Assembly: GCF_030341905.1 (NCBI RefSeq)
Contig: NZ_JATAAF010000007.1
Location: 100,930 to 164,929, forward strand
Direction of reading: 5' to 3'
DNA from: Porticoccus sp. W117
Lineage (GTDB): Bacteria > Pseudomonadota > Gammaproteobacteria > Pseudomonadales > Porticoccaceae
DNA: 64,000 nucleotides
The translations under genes and the position numbers were made by a program. A model generated the notes under the pieces. It saw only the letters and a list, made by a program, of their open reading frames with translations, was not told the origin of the DNA and searched no databases. The number at the start of each line of letters is the position of its first letter. Position 1 is the stretch's first letter. Positions 47,226 through 57,285 of this stretch are shown here, in pieces.

Positions 47226-48349
47226 TGCGTATATCAATAGTTGGTACCGGTCAGTTGGCAAGGTTGATGGCACTGGCCGCTCATTCGTTAAAACTGGATG
47301 TGTCGTTCTTGAGGCTGGGTGACGATGATTATTCCAGTGTCGATGGGCTTGGCCGTGTAGTGACGGCCACACCCACGCGCACGGCAGTGGGGCTTTATCG
47401 CGACCTGGGGCGGCCCGATGTTATTACGGTGGACCGTGAGTCAGTAGATATTGATTTGCTGAAATCTTTGCAGGCGTTTTGCTCCGTTGACCCGGCTCCT
47501 GAAATTATTGAACTGACTCAGCATCGCCTGAAGGAAAAGTACTGGGTGGCTCACCAGTTGAACTTGCCGACTGCGGATTATCTTTACTGCGACGATGGGC
47601 GTTCGTTGTTTGAAGCGGCTGAAACATTGAAATTCCCGCTGATCGCGAAAAGCTGTGAATCCGGCTACGACGGCAAGAACCAGTGGCGTTTAAATGACTT
47701 GAACACCCTGGAGTCGTGCTGGGAGCAGATCGTTAAAACGGAAGCCATTGTTGAAAAACAAGTGAGCTTTCAAAAGGAAGTGTCACTGATCGGTGTGCGC
47801 AATGCCCATGGGGATACTCGCTTTTATCCTCTGGCTGAAAATTACCACCAAAACGGGGTTTTGGTCAGCTCCGAAGTGGGTATCAATGCATTGCCCGATA
47901 AATTGGCAGGGGATGCGCAGAATTACCTCAGGGCGCTGATGTCCAGCGGTAATTACGTTGGTGTGATGGCCATGGAGTGCTTTGTCACCGACAAGGGCCT
48001 GCTGATCAACGAACTGGCGCCGCGAGTACACAACAGTGGCCACTGGACGCTGACGGGCAGTGCCACCAACCAATTTGAAAATCACCTGCGCGCCATTACA
48101 GGCATGCCCCTTGGTTCTACAGAGCTACTGGCTCCCACAGCAATGGTTAACTTGCTGGGCGTCACCCCTGGGCAAGTGCATTTAGTGGGCGAAAGGGCGC
48201 ATGTGTATGATTACCACAAAGCCTTAAAGCCAGGGCGAAAAATGGGCCACATTAACTGTAGCCTCAGCGAGCCCTGGCGGTTGCGGCAATGGCTGGATCA
48301 GCAACTGAATGTGGTTTACGGCTGGGAGGAAAAGCGCGTGGCGAGTTAG
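47225..48349 (+). CDS. purK: N5-carboxyaminoimidazole ribonucleotide synthase
   Basis: I start at ATG 47225, overlapping the purE stop by one base, giving 374 residues. PurK uses ATP and bicarbonate to carboxylate AIR. The ATP-grasp fold is visible: [22 protein letters not shown] at the N-terminus, LIAKSCESGYDGKNQWRL as the glycine-rich loop, EKQVSFQKEVSLI, and LLINELAPRVHNSGHWTLTGSATNQFENHLRAI with the metal ligands. It is the last gene of the operon with sbtA and consumes the ion that SbtA imports. Confidence 0.97.
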   Translation: MRISIVGTGQLARLMALAAHSLKLDVSFLRLGDDDYSSVDGLGRVVTATPTRTAVGLYRDLGRPDVITVDRESVDIDLLKSLQAFCSVDPAPEIIELTQHRLKEKYWVAHQLNLPTADYLYCDDGRSLFEAAETLKFPLIAKSCESGYDGKNQWRLNDLNTLESCWEQIVKTEAIVEKQVSFQKEVSLIGVRNAHGDTRFYPLAENYHQNGVLVSSEVGINALPDKLAGDAQNYLRALMSSGNYVGVMAMECFVTDKGLLINELAPRVHNSGHWTLTGSATNQFENHLRAITGMPLGSTELLAPTAMVNLLGVTPGQVHLVGERAHVYDYHKALKPGRKMGHINCSLSEPWRLRQWLDQQLNVVYGWEEKRVAS

Positions 48350-48355
48350 TTCAGG

Positions 48356-48382
48356 CAACAGGAATCACAATCCTGGACTCTA
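48356..48382 (-). repeat. 27-base exact inverted copy of an internal part of tRNA-His
   Basis: Read on the minus strand, these 27 bases are identical to 32076-32102 of the tRNA-His gene. They cover the 3' side of the D-stem through the entire anticodon arm (TAGAGTCCAGGATTGTGATT and on to TTG). Flanks do not match the tRNA. It sits 7 bases after the purK stop and 8 bases before the displaced fusA tail. The simplest reading is a fragment left by integration or recombination; a complete tRNA cannot form here. Confidence 0.9.
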
Positions 48383-48390
48383 GTCTGTCA

Positions 48391-48490
48391 GCAAATAAAA
48401 ACCCCGACAGTTTTCACTGCCGGGGCTTTGCGTTTCAGGATTTAAGAAGGCTTATTTCTTGGCTTCCTGGTGCTCTTTCTCTTTGGCGAG
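48391..48490 (-). pseudogene. Displaced copy of the fusA 3' end and terminator
   Basis: This 100-base stretch is over 90% identical by eye to 49224-49323, the authentic fusA tail and its terminator, in the same orientation. On the minus strand it still reads SLAKEKEHQEAKK-stop (authentic: [16 protein letters not shown]), followed by a terminator hairpin with an altered base. Similarity ends abruptly at the next codon. With the authentic tail it brackets a two-gene cassette (48493-49111). Confidence 0.9.
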
Positions 48491-48492
48491 AC

Positions 48493-48765
48493 TCAAAAGA
48501 ATTGATCCAGTATTTTAATAACGCCAGCCATAACGCCTATAGCCGCAAACATCCAGATTTTGCTATCTGAAATTTTTGTGCCCAATTTGGCAATATCTTC
48601 CTTTGTGGCGGAGTGTTTAGTGAGGCTGTCGATTTTATTGTCCATCACAGCAACGGTTTTTTCGAGTTCACCTACTCGTTGTTCCAGTGTGCTCATTGGG
48701 GGTTCGCCTCCGCTAATTGGCTCTGACCCCTCCCAGGGGCCACGCTCAACGTTACTTCTGTCCAT
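48493..48765 (-). CDS. Uncharacterised small coiled-coil membrane protein (cassette gene 2)
   Basis: I start at ATG 48763-48765 with GGGAGAGG before it, giving 90 residues. After a short polar N-terminus there is a heptad-like helix (MSTLEQRVGELEKTVAVMDNKIDSLTKH, about 25-52). The KEDIAKLGTKI linker and one C-terminal membrane helix (SKIWMFAAIGVMAGVIKIL) follow. The layout is like small phage or island membrane proteins (for example XhlA-type), but I do not recognise the family. Its start overlaps the preceding gene by 14 bases, so they are coupled. Its stop abuts the displaced fusA tail. Confidence 0.75.
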   Translation of the reverse strand: MDRSNVERGPWEGSEPISGGEPPMSTLEQRVGELEKTVAVMDNKIDSLTKHSATKEDIAKLGTKISDSKIWMFAAIGVMAGVIKILDQFF

Positions 48766-49111
48766 TATCAACCTCTCCCTTTATGAAATTCAAGACTTTG
48801 CCTAACGAAAATAACGGCATATATCCGCAGTTGTTACAGATTGTTGGCATGGTGTAGAGGAATGGCAGCTGGAAAAAACTTTCTGTCATGGGTGCGTGTT
48901 CTGGCAGGGGTACCACAACAGCATGCTTGATTTCAGGTGTATGCTCCCCATCGACTATGTGCACTTTTGTTCGCGTTTCTATGGGCTCAATATTGGCTGA
49001 TCTGCAGCATGGGCAGGTCAAGTCGTTTAAAGAGTTTAGAAATGCTTTGGCATATTCAAATTTTATCCAGTATCCGTTAAAAGGATCAAAGTTATAGTCA
49101 GGTTCGGACAT
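48752..49111 (-). CDS. Uncharacterised protein with a split zinc-ribbon motif (cassette gene 1)
   Basis: The 119-residue protein starts at ATG 49109-49111 with a near-perfect ribosome-binding site (AAGGAGGT). It carries CPCC (about 34-37) and CNNCG (about 93-97), two cysteine knuckles that could form one zinc ribbon, separated by a mostly beta segment (TKVHIVDGEHTPEIKHAVVVPLPE). No signal peptide or membrane helix is seen. I do not recognise the family. It is the promoter-proximal gene of a two-gene unit flanked by direct copies of the fusA 3' end. Confidence 0.78.
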   Translation of the reverse strand: MSEPDYNFDPFNGYWIKFEYAKAFLNSLNDLTCPCCRSANIEPIETRTKVHIVDGEHTPEIKHAVVVPLPEHAPMTESFFQLPFLYTMPTICNNCGYMPLFSLGKVLNFIKGEVDNGQK

Positions 49112-49229
49112 TTAGTTACCTCCTTGTAAATTGTGCTGATAAGAGAAAATGCAGAAATATTATTTGCCGCCATTATATCCAATAGAGTCAAACAGGGCAC
49201 AGCAGATTTGGCGTTTCTTAGAAGCAAAC

Positions 49230-49262
49230 AAAAACCCCGGCAGCTTTCACTGCCGGGGTTTT
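49230..49262 (-). terminator. Rho-independent terminator of fusA
   Basis: The stem AAAACCCCGGCAG / CTGCCGGGGTTTT has a six-base loop and a T tract on the minus strand. A slightly altered copy lies at about 48397-48428. Confidence 0.92.
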
Positions 49263-49284
49263 GCGTTTCAGGATTTAAGAAGGT

Positions 49285-51372
<2,088 letters not shown>

Positions 51373-51593
51373 TTCTATTCTCGAATGCGCTGTTAATGAA
51401 ACTGTGTTGGGCGACCGAACCTGTAACAAAGGCTGGCCCCGGGTCAAAATAGCGCGCAATTATACAGGAAGTTGACGGCCAGAACAGGCCTTTATACGGC
51501 ACAAAGTTGCACCAAATCGGCTACTTCACAGGGCATGATTGTCGTGAGAAAATCGCCAGTCCGATTCACCTGTGTAACATTCTGGACGCCACT

Positions 51594-52436
51594 ATGACCG
51601 CTATTCTTCTCGACGGTAAAGCCGTTGCCAAGCAAACCGAAGCTGAACTCAGTGAGCGGGTTGCTGCACTCAAAGCCAGAGGTGGAGACACTCCCATACT
51701 GGCCACTATTCTGGTGGGTGCCGATCCGGCATCTGCGACTTATGTGCGCATGAAGCAAAACGCCTGCAAGCGGGTAGGTATGGAATCCATTGCGGTAGAG
51801 CTGCCGGAAGAAACTACCACCGAGCAACTGCTGGCAACAATCCACGAGTTGAACGACAACCCCAATTGCCACGGCATTTTGCTGCAGCACCCTGTGCCGC
51901 CACAAATTGACGAGCGCACCTGCTTTGACGCCATTGCCCTGAACAAAGATGTGGATGGGGTGACGTGCCTGGGCTTTGGTCGCATGGCAATGGGCGAGGA
52001 AGCCTACGGCTCTGCGACTCCGCAAGGCATTATGCGCTTGCTGGCAGCCTACGATATTGACCTCAATGGCAAGCACGCTGTGGTAGTAGGGCGTAGCCCG
52101 ATCCTGGGCAAGCCCATGGCAGCTATGCTGTTGAACGCCAACGCCACGGTAACCATCTGCCATTCCCGCACCCAGAACCTGGCAGAACACGTCAAGCAAG
52201 CGGATGTTGTTGTTGGCGCCGTGGGTGTACCAGAGCTGATCAAGGCGGAGTGGATTAAAGACGGTGCCGTGGTGGTAGATGCGGGTTACCACCCTCCCGG
52301 TGTCGGTGATATTGAGCTGGGCCCGCTGGTGGATCGTGTGGCGGCTTACACGCCAGTGCCCGGCGGTGTTGGCCCGATGACCATCAATACCCTGATTCTG
52401 CAGTCGGTGGATGCTGGGGAGAAGAAGCTGGGGTGA
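51594..52436 (+). CDS. folD: Bifunctional methylenetetrahydrofolate dehydrogenase / methenyl-THF cyclohydrolase
   Basis: I start at ATG 51594, giving 280 residues. FolD interconverts 5,10-methylene-, methenyl- and 10-formyl-THF with NADP. The catalytic Tyr50 and Lys54 are in [17 protein letters not shown]. Signatures include [19 protein letters not shown]-type [42 protein letters not shown] and [14 protein letters not shown]. It supplies formyl-THF for purine synthesis, a functional tie to purEK nearby. It is divergent from fusA and ends in a terminator. Confidence 0.97.
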   Translation: MTAILLDGKAVAKQTEAELSERVAALKARGGDTPILATILVGADPASATYVRMKQNACKRVGMESIAVELPEETTTEQLLATIHELNDNPNCHGILLQHPVPPQIDERTCFDAIALNKDVDGVTCLGFGRMAMGEEAYGSATPQGIMRLLAAYDIDLNGKHAVVVGRSPILGKPMAAMLLNANATVTICHSRTQNLAEHVKQADVVVGAVGVPELIKAEWIKDGAVVVDAGYHPPGVGDIELGPLVDRVAAYTPVPGGVGPMTINTLILQSVDAGEKKLG

Positions 52437-52461
52437 AAAAGCCCGCAGCGCGGGCTTTTAG
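52437..52461 (+). terminator. Rho-independent terminator of folD
   Basis: AAAAAGCCCGC / GCGGGCTTTTA forms a short GC-rich stem directly after the stop codon. Confidence 0.85.
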
Positions 52462-52543
52462 GGAGACGTGAGACGAGAGATGTGAGACGAAGGTCAGAGC
52501 GTAACTCGGGTTACGTCTCTCATCTCCCATCTTTCATCTCCCG
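52461..52543. repeat. Long imperfect inverted repeat built of GAGAYG units
   Basis: The left arm (about 52461-52489) reads GGGAGACGTGAGACGAGAG and on. The right arm (about 52515-52543) read in reverse gives GGGAGATGAAAGATGGGAG and on. They pair at about three of four positions over 29 bases. The tip is the perfect hairpin GTAAC-TCGG-GTTAC (52501-52514). It fills the gap between folD and the convergent cyclophilin gene. Confidence 0.75.
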
Positions 52544-53434
52544 TTATAGCTTCTCCACCGGCGGAATAATATTGCCAATCCCTATGCGGCCAGTGGGGTC
52601 GTGAAAGAATTCATGGTTGCGGTAACGGCAGGACTGTACCCAGCGCTGGAAGGCTGGAGTGTCGGTACGTAGCACTCGCAGCCTGGTTCTGTCTTTATCG
52701 CTTAGTTCGCTGCCCAGGCGAACACTCAACAGCGGTTCATGCTCTGCCGCAGTTTCATAAAATCCCAAATTACCCGTGCCACGGGGCAAGCTGGATAGGT
52801 GTTCCATGCCCCAGATAACACGCCCGACAACGGTCAGGTTTTTGTCCAGATGGCGGGGAGCGTGGCCGGTGACCGCATACAGTGATGAGCCATCGCCACT
52901 GTCGATATCCATGCCTCTGCCAACACCCACTGTTCCATAGCAATGCAACATCCATAATTGTGTGTCGTCGTGGCCGACGGGGAATCCTTCACTAAACCCC
53001 ACATGGTCAGCGTAGGCATCTCGGCTCTCAATGGGGGTAATGTTGTTGTCTGAAAGGGGCTGAAATATTTCGGCTTTCAGTGGTGTCTTTGCAGTGCCCA
53101 GGCTTTTAGCTTTGTCAGCATCTTCAAAATTTGGGTCGCCCCATTGGGCCACATAGTTGTCGTGAGAGCGAATAACCGCCAGGCCGTCGAAGTAACGCTC
53201 TTTCACCATAGTGCGAATATTGGCGATGTGTTTGGGCGCAAAGCCAGGAGCCAGCTCAATAATGATTTCACCGCTACGGGTTTGCATATACAGCAGGTTG
53301 GCAGTGTCTGGTTCGCGCCAGTCGGACGGTTTCAGCGAAGCCATCACTTCAGCGGTGGTTAGGTGTTTGTCCGTGTCTGCGAAGGCAAACAGGGTAAAGG
53401 CAGCTGCCACAATGCCCGCCAGGGTTTTTGTCAT
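52544..53434 (-). CDS. Exported cyclophilin-type peptidyl-prolyl isomerase
   Basis: I start at ATG 53432-53434 (AGGTG leader), giving 296 residues with a signal peptide (MTKTLAGIVAAAFTLFAFAD). The cyclophilin domain spans about 45-235: LYMQTRSGEIIIELAPGFAPKHIANIRTMVKERYFDGLAVIRSHDNYVAQWGDP matches the family core. Later blocks are LHCYGTVGVGRGMDIDSGDGSSLYAVTGHAPRHLDKNLTVVGRV and GMEHLSSL. The usual GTGGSGxS is altered, so catalytic strength is uncertain. It belongs to the larger periplasmic cyclophilin group of about 300 residues. Confidence 0.9.
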   Translation of the reverse strand: MTKTLAGIVAAAFTLFAFADTDKHLTTAEVMASLKPSDWREPDTANLLYMQTRSGEIIIELAPGFAPKHIANIRTMVKERYFDGLAVIRSHDNYVAQWGDPNFEDADKAKSLGTAKTPLKAEIFQPLSDNNITPIESRDAYADHVGFSEGFPVGHDDTQLWMLHCYGTVGVGRGMDIDSGDGSSLYAVTGHAPRHLDKNLTVVGRVIWGMEHLSSLPRGTGNLGFYETAAEHEPLLSVRLGSELSDKDRTRLRVLRTDTPAFQRWVQSCRYRNHEFFHDPTGRIGIGNIIPPVEKL

Positions 53435-53455
53435 TGTTGTCACCTATACGCCCGG

Positions 53456-54538
53456 TTATTTTTTGGTTAGCAAAGCCCCACACTCCAGATGGTGGGTGTA
53501 GGGAAATTGATCGAAAGCGGCGAATTTTTCGATGCGGTGGGTTTCGCTCAATGCTTCCAGATTATTTTTCAGTGTTTCCGGATTGCAGGAAATATAGAGG
53601 ATATGATCGAAGCGCTTCACCAGCTCAACGGCGCCGCCATCCAGCCCTGCACGGGGCGGGTCTACAAATACTGTGGAAAAGCTGTAGCTGTCCAGATCGA
53701 TGTCTTTCAGGCGACGAAACGGGCGCACCTTGTTGAGGGCGTCGGTAAAATCTTCGCTGGACATGCGTACAATATCAATATTACTGACGCCATTTTGCTC
53801 CATGCTCCAGTGAGACGAGTTTACCGATACCTTTGAAATTTCCGTCGCCAGCACCCGATTGAAGTTTTGCGCGAGGGGAAGTGTAAAGTTGCCGTTACCA
53901 CAGTACAGCTCCAGCAAATCGCCGCCATTGTCTTTGCTGTTTCCTACCGACCATGCCAGCATTTTTTCGTTCACGCCGGCATTGGGTTGGGTAAAGCCAG
54001 TTTCGACCTGTTTGTATTTGTATTGCCTGCCGAGCACAGTCAGTTCTTCGGTTACATAGTCGCGATCCAGCACCACTTTTTGTTTTTTACTGCGGCCAAT
54101 GATGGGCGCTCCGATGGCTTCGCTGAGTAGCCGTGCCTCAGCTTGCCATGCCTCATCCAGAGGCTTGTGATAGATCAGTGTAACCAGCGCGTCGCCACTG
54201 AGGGTGGTGAGAAATTCCACGACGTAGAGTTTGCGGCGCAGCACTTCATTGCCGTGAATACCCGCCATGACGGCGGGCATCAATTGATTGATTTTTTCCG
54301 AGCCAATGGGGAAATCATCAATGGGAATAGGGCGGCTGCCACCGGGTTTGTGCATGGCGTAAAAGGATTGCTCGCCTTCGTGCCAGATACGGAACTCGGC
54401 GCGCATGCGAAAGTGGCTGGGCTGCGATGGGTACACCGCCACATCCGGCAGTTCCAAATTAGAGAAGTCTTCTCTGAGCCTGGCAATTTTCTCATCCAGC
54501 TGCTGCTGGTATTGGCTGGTATGAATATGGTTTAGCAT
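53456..54538 (-). CDS. trmA: tRNA (uracil-54-C5)-methyltransferase
   Basis: The 360-residue SAM enzyme makes ribothymidine (m5U54) in the T-loop of nearly all tRNAs. Motifs are QPNAGVNEKMLAWSV, the SAM loop LLELYCGNGNFTLPLAQNF, VFVDPPRAGLD and the catalytic cysteine motif ILYISCNPETLKNNL. Length matches E. coli TrmA (366) and it lacks the FeS-cluster cysteines of RlmD. It follows the cyclophilin gene start by 21 bases on the same strand. Confidence 0.97.
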   Translation of the reverse strand: MLNHIHTSQYQQQLDEKIARLREDFSNLELPDVAVYPSQPSHFRMRAEFRIWHEGEQSFYAMHKPGGSRPIPIDDFPIGSEKINQLMPAVMAGIHGNEVLRRKLYVVEFLTTLSGDALVTLIYHKPLDEAWQAEARLLSEAIGAPIIGRSKKQKVVLDRDYVTEELTVLGRQYKYKQVETGFTQPNAGVNEKMLAWSVGNSKDNGGDLLELYCGNGNFTLPLAQNFNRVLATEISKVSVNSSHWSMEQNGVSNIDIVRMSSEDFTDALNKVRPFRRLKDIDLDSYSFSTVFVDPPRAGLDGGAVELVKRFDHILYISCNPETLKNNLEALSETHRIEKFAAFDQFPYTHHLECGALLTKK

Positions 54539-54596
54539 GACTTTTTCTTGTCTGGCACGGGAGCCTGGGGTGCGGCATTATACGGCACCATCTAAT

Positions 54597-54638
54597 AAAG
54601 GTGCATGCAGTAAAGGTGCATACAGTAAGGTACATGGT
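54597..54638. repeat. Short tandem repeat before yjbQ
   Basis: Two 15-base units (TAAAGGTGCATGCAG and TAAAGGTGCATACAG) are followed by a partial third (TAAGGTACATGG). They lie between the divergent trmA and yjbQ genes, in the likely promoter or leader zone of yjbQ. Confidence 0.8.
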
Positions 54639-54657
54639 CCAAAGTTGAGGGCGGCAG

Positions 54658-55065
54658 ATGATCAAAACCGTAGCGATTTCAGTCTCCGGTCAGGGGCTGC
54701 ACGATATTACTCCTGATATAAAGCGCGCAGCAGCTTCCGCAGAATTGCCGGAGGGGCTTTGTACGCTGTACATCCAGCACACCTCTGCCAGTTTGTTGAT
54801 TCAGGAAAATTACGATCCTTCCGCCAGAGTAGACCTGGAAAACTGGCTCAATCGCCTGGTGCCCGAGAACGACCCGCTCTACACCCACACCATGGAAGGG
54901 CCGGACGATATGCCCGCCCATATTAAAGCGGCACTCACGGCTACCAGCCTGTCGATACCCATAATGAATGGTCAGCTGGCACTGGGAACCTGGCAGGGCA
55001 TCTTTCTGTGGGAGCACCGCCATCAGCCGGGCGGGCGCAAGGTGTTGGTGCATATTGGCGCTTGA
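54658..55065 (+). CDS. YjbQ-family (UPF0047) protein, secondary thiamine-phosphate synthase type
   Basis: The 135-residue protein carries the UPF0047 pattern: LYIQHTSASLLIQENYDPSARVDLENWLNRLVPENDPLYTHTMEGPDDMPAHIKAALTATSLSIPIMNGQLALGTWQGIFLWEHR covers nearly the whole length. The His, Glu and His residues in HTSAS, EGPDDMPAH and EHR are conserved. E. coli YjbQ has weak thiamine-phosphate synthase activity, but the natural role is unsettled. It starts at ATG 54658 and lies 99 bases before the SLC13-type permease gene. Confidence 0.93.
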   Translation: MIKTVAISVSGQGLHDITPDIKRAAASAELPEGLCTLYIQHTSASLLIQENYDPSARVDLENWLNRLVPENDPLYTHTMEGPDDMPAHIKAALTATSLSIPIMNGQLALGTWQGIFLWEHRHQPGGRKVLVHIGA

Positions 55066-55164
55066 TACCCTTAATGCGATGTCGACAACGGCCTGTTACC
55101 CTGAGACTATGTGTGGTTATTGCGGTCTTGTTGTTCAGAGTGGTTCATTGGGATTGGAGGTAGA

Positions 55165-57111
55165 GTGGAAACCAGAAAGCGCGCGCTAACCCTGGGTGTT
55201 GTGGCACTGTTATTTGCATTGCTGGGGTTATATCTGGCCAGCGTTGCCCCCACCATTCAGATTGCCTGGGTACTGGCGATTCTGCTGCTTACCGTCTATC
55301 TGTTTACCTTTGAAGTGATCCCCATCGACATTGCCGCTATTACGGTGATGGTGTTTTTGGGGCTAACCACGCTGATTGCACCATTGATGGGGCTATCTAC
55401 GGGGCTCACAGACATAAACAACCTGTTTGTGGGCTTTTCCAGTAATGCGGTGATGTCCATTATTGCGGTAATGATTATTGGTGCTGGCCTGGACAAAACC
55501 GGCATTATGAATATTGCTGCCAAACACATGCTCAAGCTGGGTGGCAGCACTGAGAAACGCATTATTCCGATGATCTCTGGCGCTGTCGGGGTGATTTCCG
55601 GGTTTATGCAAAATGTGGGGGCAGCGGCACTGTTCCTGCCAGCGGTGGGGCGTATTTCCTCCCGCTCTTCCATCCCCATTTCGCGCCTGCTGATGCCCAT
55701 GGGCTTTTGCGCCATTCTCGGTGGCACGCTGACGTTGGTTGGGTCCAGCCCACTGATCCTGCTCAATGACCTGATTGATAACTCAAACCGGCAGCTGCCA
55801 GCAGACCAGCAAATGGAGACATTCGAACTGTTTTCCGTGATGCCTATTGGTCTTGCCATGATTGCTGCCGGTATCGCGTATTTTGTGTTTTTTGGTCGCT
55901 ATGTTTTACCTGCGGGTAAGGAACTGAGCCGCAAGGCCACTCGCTCTGCCAGTTATTTCAGGGAAACCTACGATCTTGATTACAGCATCCGGGAAATGCG
56001 CGTTCCACCAAACAGCCCGTTGATTGGCCTTACTCTGGATGAATTTGAAACCCGCTATAGCGTCAGAACCATTGCGGTAACCTCTGGCAAACGCCTGAGG
56101 ATGGGGCAGGGTGGTTTGCTGCTGGATATGAAAATCGAAGAAGGCGATGTGGTTGCCTGGATTGGCGACGCCAAAGCCCTGTTCGATTTTGCCCAGGAAA
56201 TGAACCTGGTGATGCGGCCCCGCCTGATGTCCTTTGCCGAGGCCTTGTCCCCCAGTCAGGCTGGCCTTGCAGAAGTGGTGGTTCCACCCACCTCACCCAT
56301 GGTTGGTCAATCTGCCCGTGATTTGGGTATGCGCAGTGAACACGGCGTTTCCACCCTGGCCATTATCCGAAGTGATGGCACCCTGCGAGAAGGCGAAGAC
56401 GTTCGCAATAGCCCCTTCGAGCCCGGCGATACCTTGGTGGTGTACACGGATTGGGAGAGTTTGCAGCGTTTGGATGTAGATAAAAACTACATGATCGTTA
56501 CCAGCTATTACCCCCGCGAAGAAGTGCGCAGCCACAAGGCCACCCACGCACTGGCTTTTCTTGCCATCGCGCTGTCACTGGTGTTGTTCACAGATTTGCG
56601 CCTGTCAGTGGCGCTGCTGGTGGGTGCCTTGGGTATGATTCTCAGCGGTGTGCTCAGTGCTGAGGAGGCCTACCATTCGGTGAGCTGGAAAACGGTGTTC
56701 TTGTTGGCCAGCCTGATTCCCTTAGGAGCAGCGGTGGAAACCACCGGCACGGCAGCCTGGATAGCAGATGGGCTGCTGGGGTTTATCGGCGAAACATCTC
56801 CCTGGGTGTTGCAGTTGACCATCGCGGTTTTGGCAACCCTGTTTACCCTGGTTATGTCCAACGTGGGGGCGACAGTTTTGCTCGTCCCGCTGGCGATTAA
56901 TATCGCGTTAACCGCCGGTGCCAATCCAGCGGTGTTTGCACTTACCGTTGCGCTGGCAACCTCTAATTCCTTCCTGATCCCCACCCACCAGGTGAACGCT
57001 CTGATTATGGGGCCGGGGGGTTATAAAGTGGCTGATTTTGTCCGTGCCGGCGGCATCATGACGGTACTGTTTTTGGTGGTGCTGATGGTGATGTTGAATT
57101 TGTTGTATTGA
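55165..57111 (+). CDS. SLC13/DASS-type anion permease with two RCK-C (TrkA-C) domains
   Basis: I start at GTG 55165 with GGAGG four bases before it; upstream in-frame codons would add 18 non-hydrophobic residues. The 648-residue protein has membrane helices at about 8-240 and 460-645. Between them lie two cytoplasmic RCK-C domains (about 275-350 and 365-445, MRVPPNSPLIGLTLDEF and VVPPTSPMVGQSARDLGM). Transport motifs include GFMQNVGAAALFLPAVGRIS, LVGSSPLILLNDLI and ATSNSFLIPTHQVNALIMGPGGY. Relatives move sulfate, dicarboxylates or tellurite-like anions; the substrate cannot be read here. Two folded repeats follow the stop. Confidence 0.92.
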   Translation: METRKRALTLGVVALLFALLGLYLASVAPTIQIAWVLAILLLTVYLFTFEVIPIDIAAITVMVFLGLTTLIAPLMGLSTGLTDINNLFVGFSSNAVMSIIAVMIIGAGLDKTGIMNIAAKHMLKLGGSTEKRIIPMISGAVGVISGFMQNVGAAALFLPAVGRISSRSSIPISRLLMPMGFCAILGGTLTLVGSSPLILLNDLIDNSNRQLPADQQMETFELFSVMPIGLAMIAAGIAYFVFFGRYVLPAGKELSRKATRSASYFRETYDLDYSIREMRVPPNSPLIGLTLDEFETRYSVRTIAVTSGKRLRMGQGGLLLDMKIEEGDVVAWIGDAKALFDFAQEMNLVMRPRLMSFAEALSPSQAGLAEVVVPPTSPMVGQSARDLGMRSEHGVSTLAIIRSDGTLREGEDVRNSPFEPGDTLVVYTDWESLQRLDVDKNYMIVTSYYPREEVRSHKATHALAFLAIALSLVLFTDLRLSVALLVGALGMILSGVLSAEEAYHSVSWKTVFLLASLIPLGAAVETTGTAAWIADGLLGFIGETSPWVLQLTIAVLATLFTLVMSNVGATVLLVPLAINIALTAGANPAVFALTVALATSNSFLIPTHQVNALIMGPGGYKVADFVRAGGIMTVLFLVVLMVMLNLLY

Positions 57112-57117
57112 GGTGGC

Positions 57118-57227
57118 GGTCAAGAGCTGGTGGTGCTTTCCCAGACACGCTGTCAATACATCCCTGTACGCTCCTCTGCGGCATCCTTGCCGCAGAAGGT
57201 CTGGGAAAGCACCACCAGCTCTTGACC
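57118..57227 (+). repeat. Folded repeat element, family A, copy 2
   Basis: Perfect 29-base inverted arms (57118-57146 and 57199-57227) enclose ACGCTGTCAA, hairpin TACA-TCCC-TGTA, CGCTCC and hairpin CTGCGGCA-TCCT-TGCCGCAG. The arm sequence is unrelated to that of the other copies beyond the innermost CAGAC. It begins 6 bases after the SLC13 gene stop. Confidence 0.9.
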
Positions 57228-57285
57228 TTCATATCCACCATCTGAAATTTTTTACATATTGAGTGGGCTACTGCCAAAGGTTCTA

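Noticed and set aside
48356..48382. A second tRNA-His gene
   Set aside because: Only the D-stem side and anticodon arm are present; acceptor and T arms are missing.
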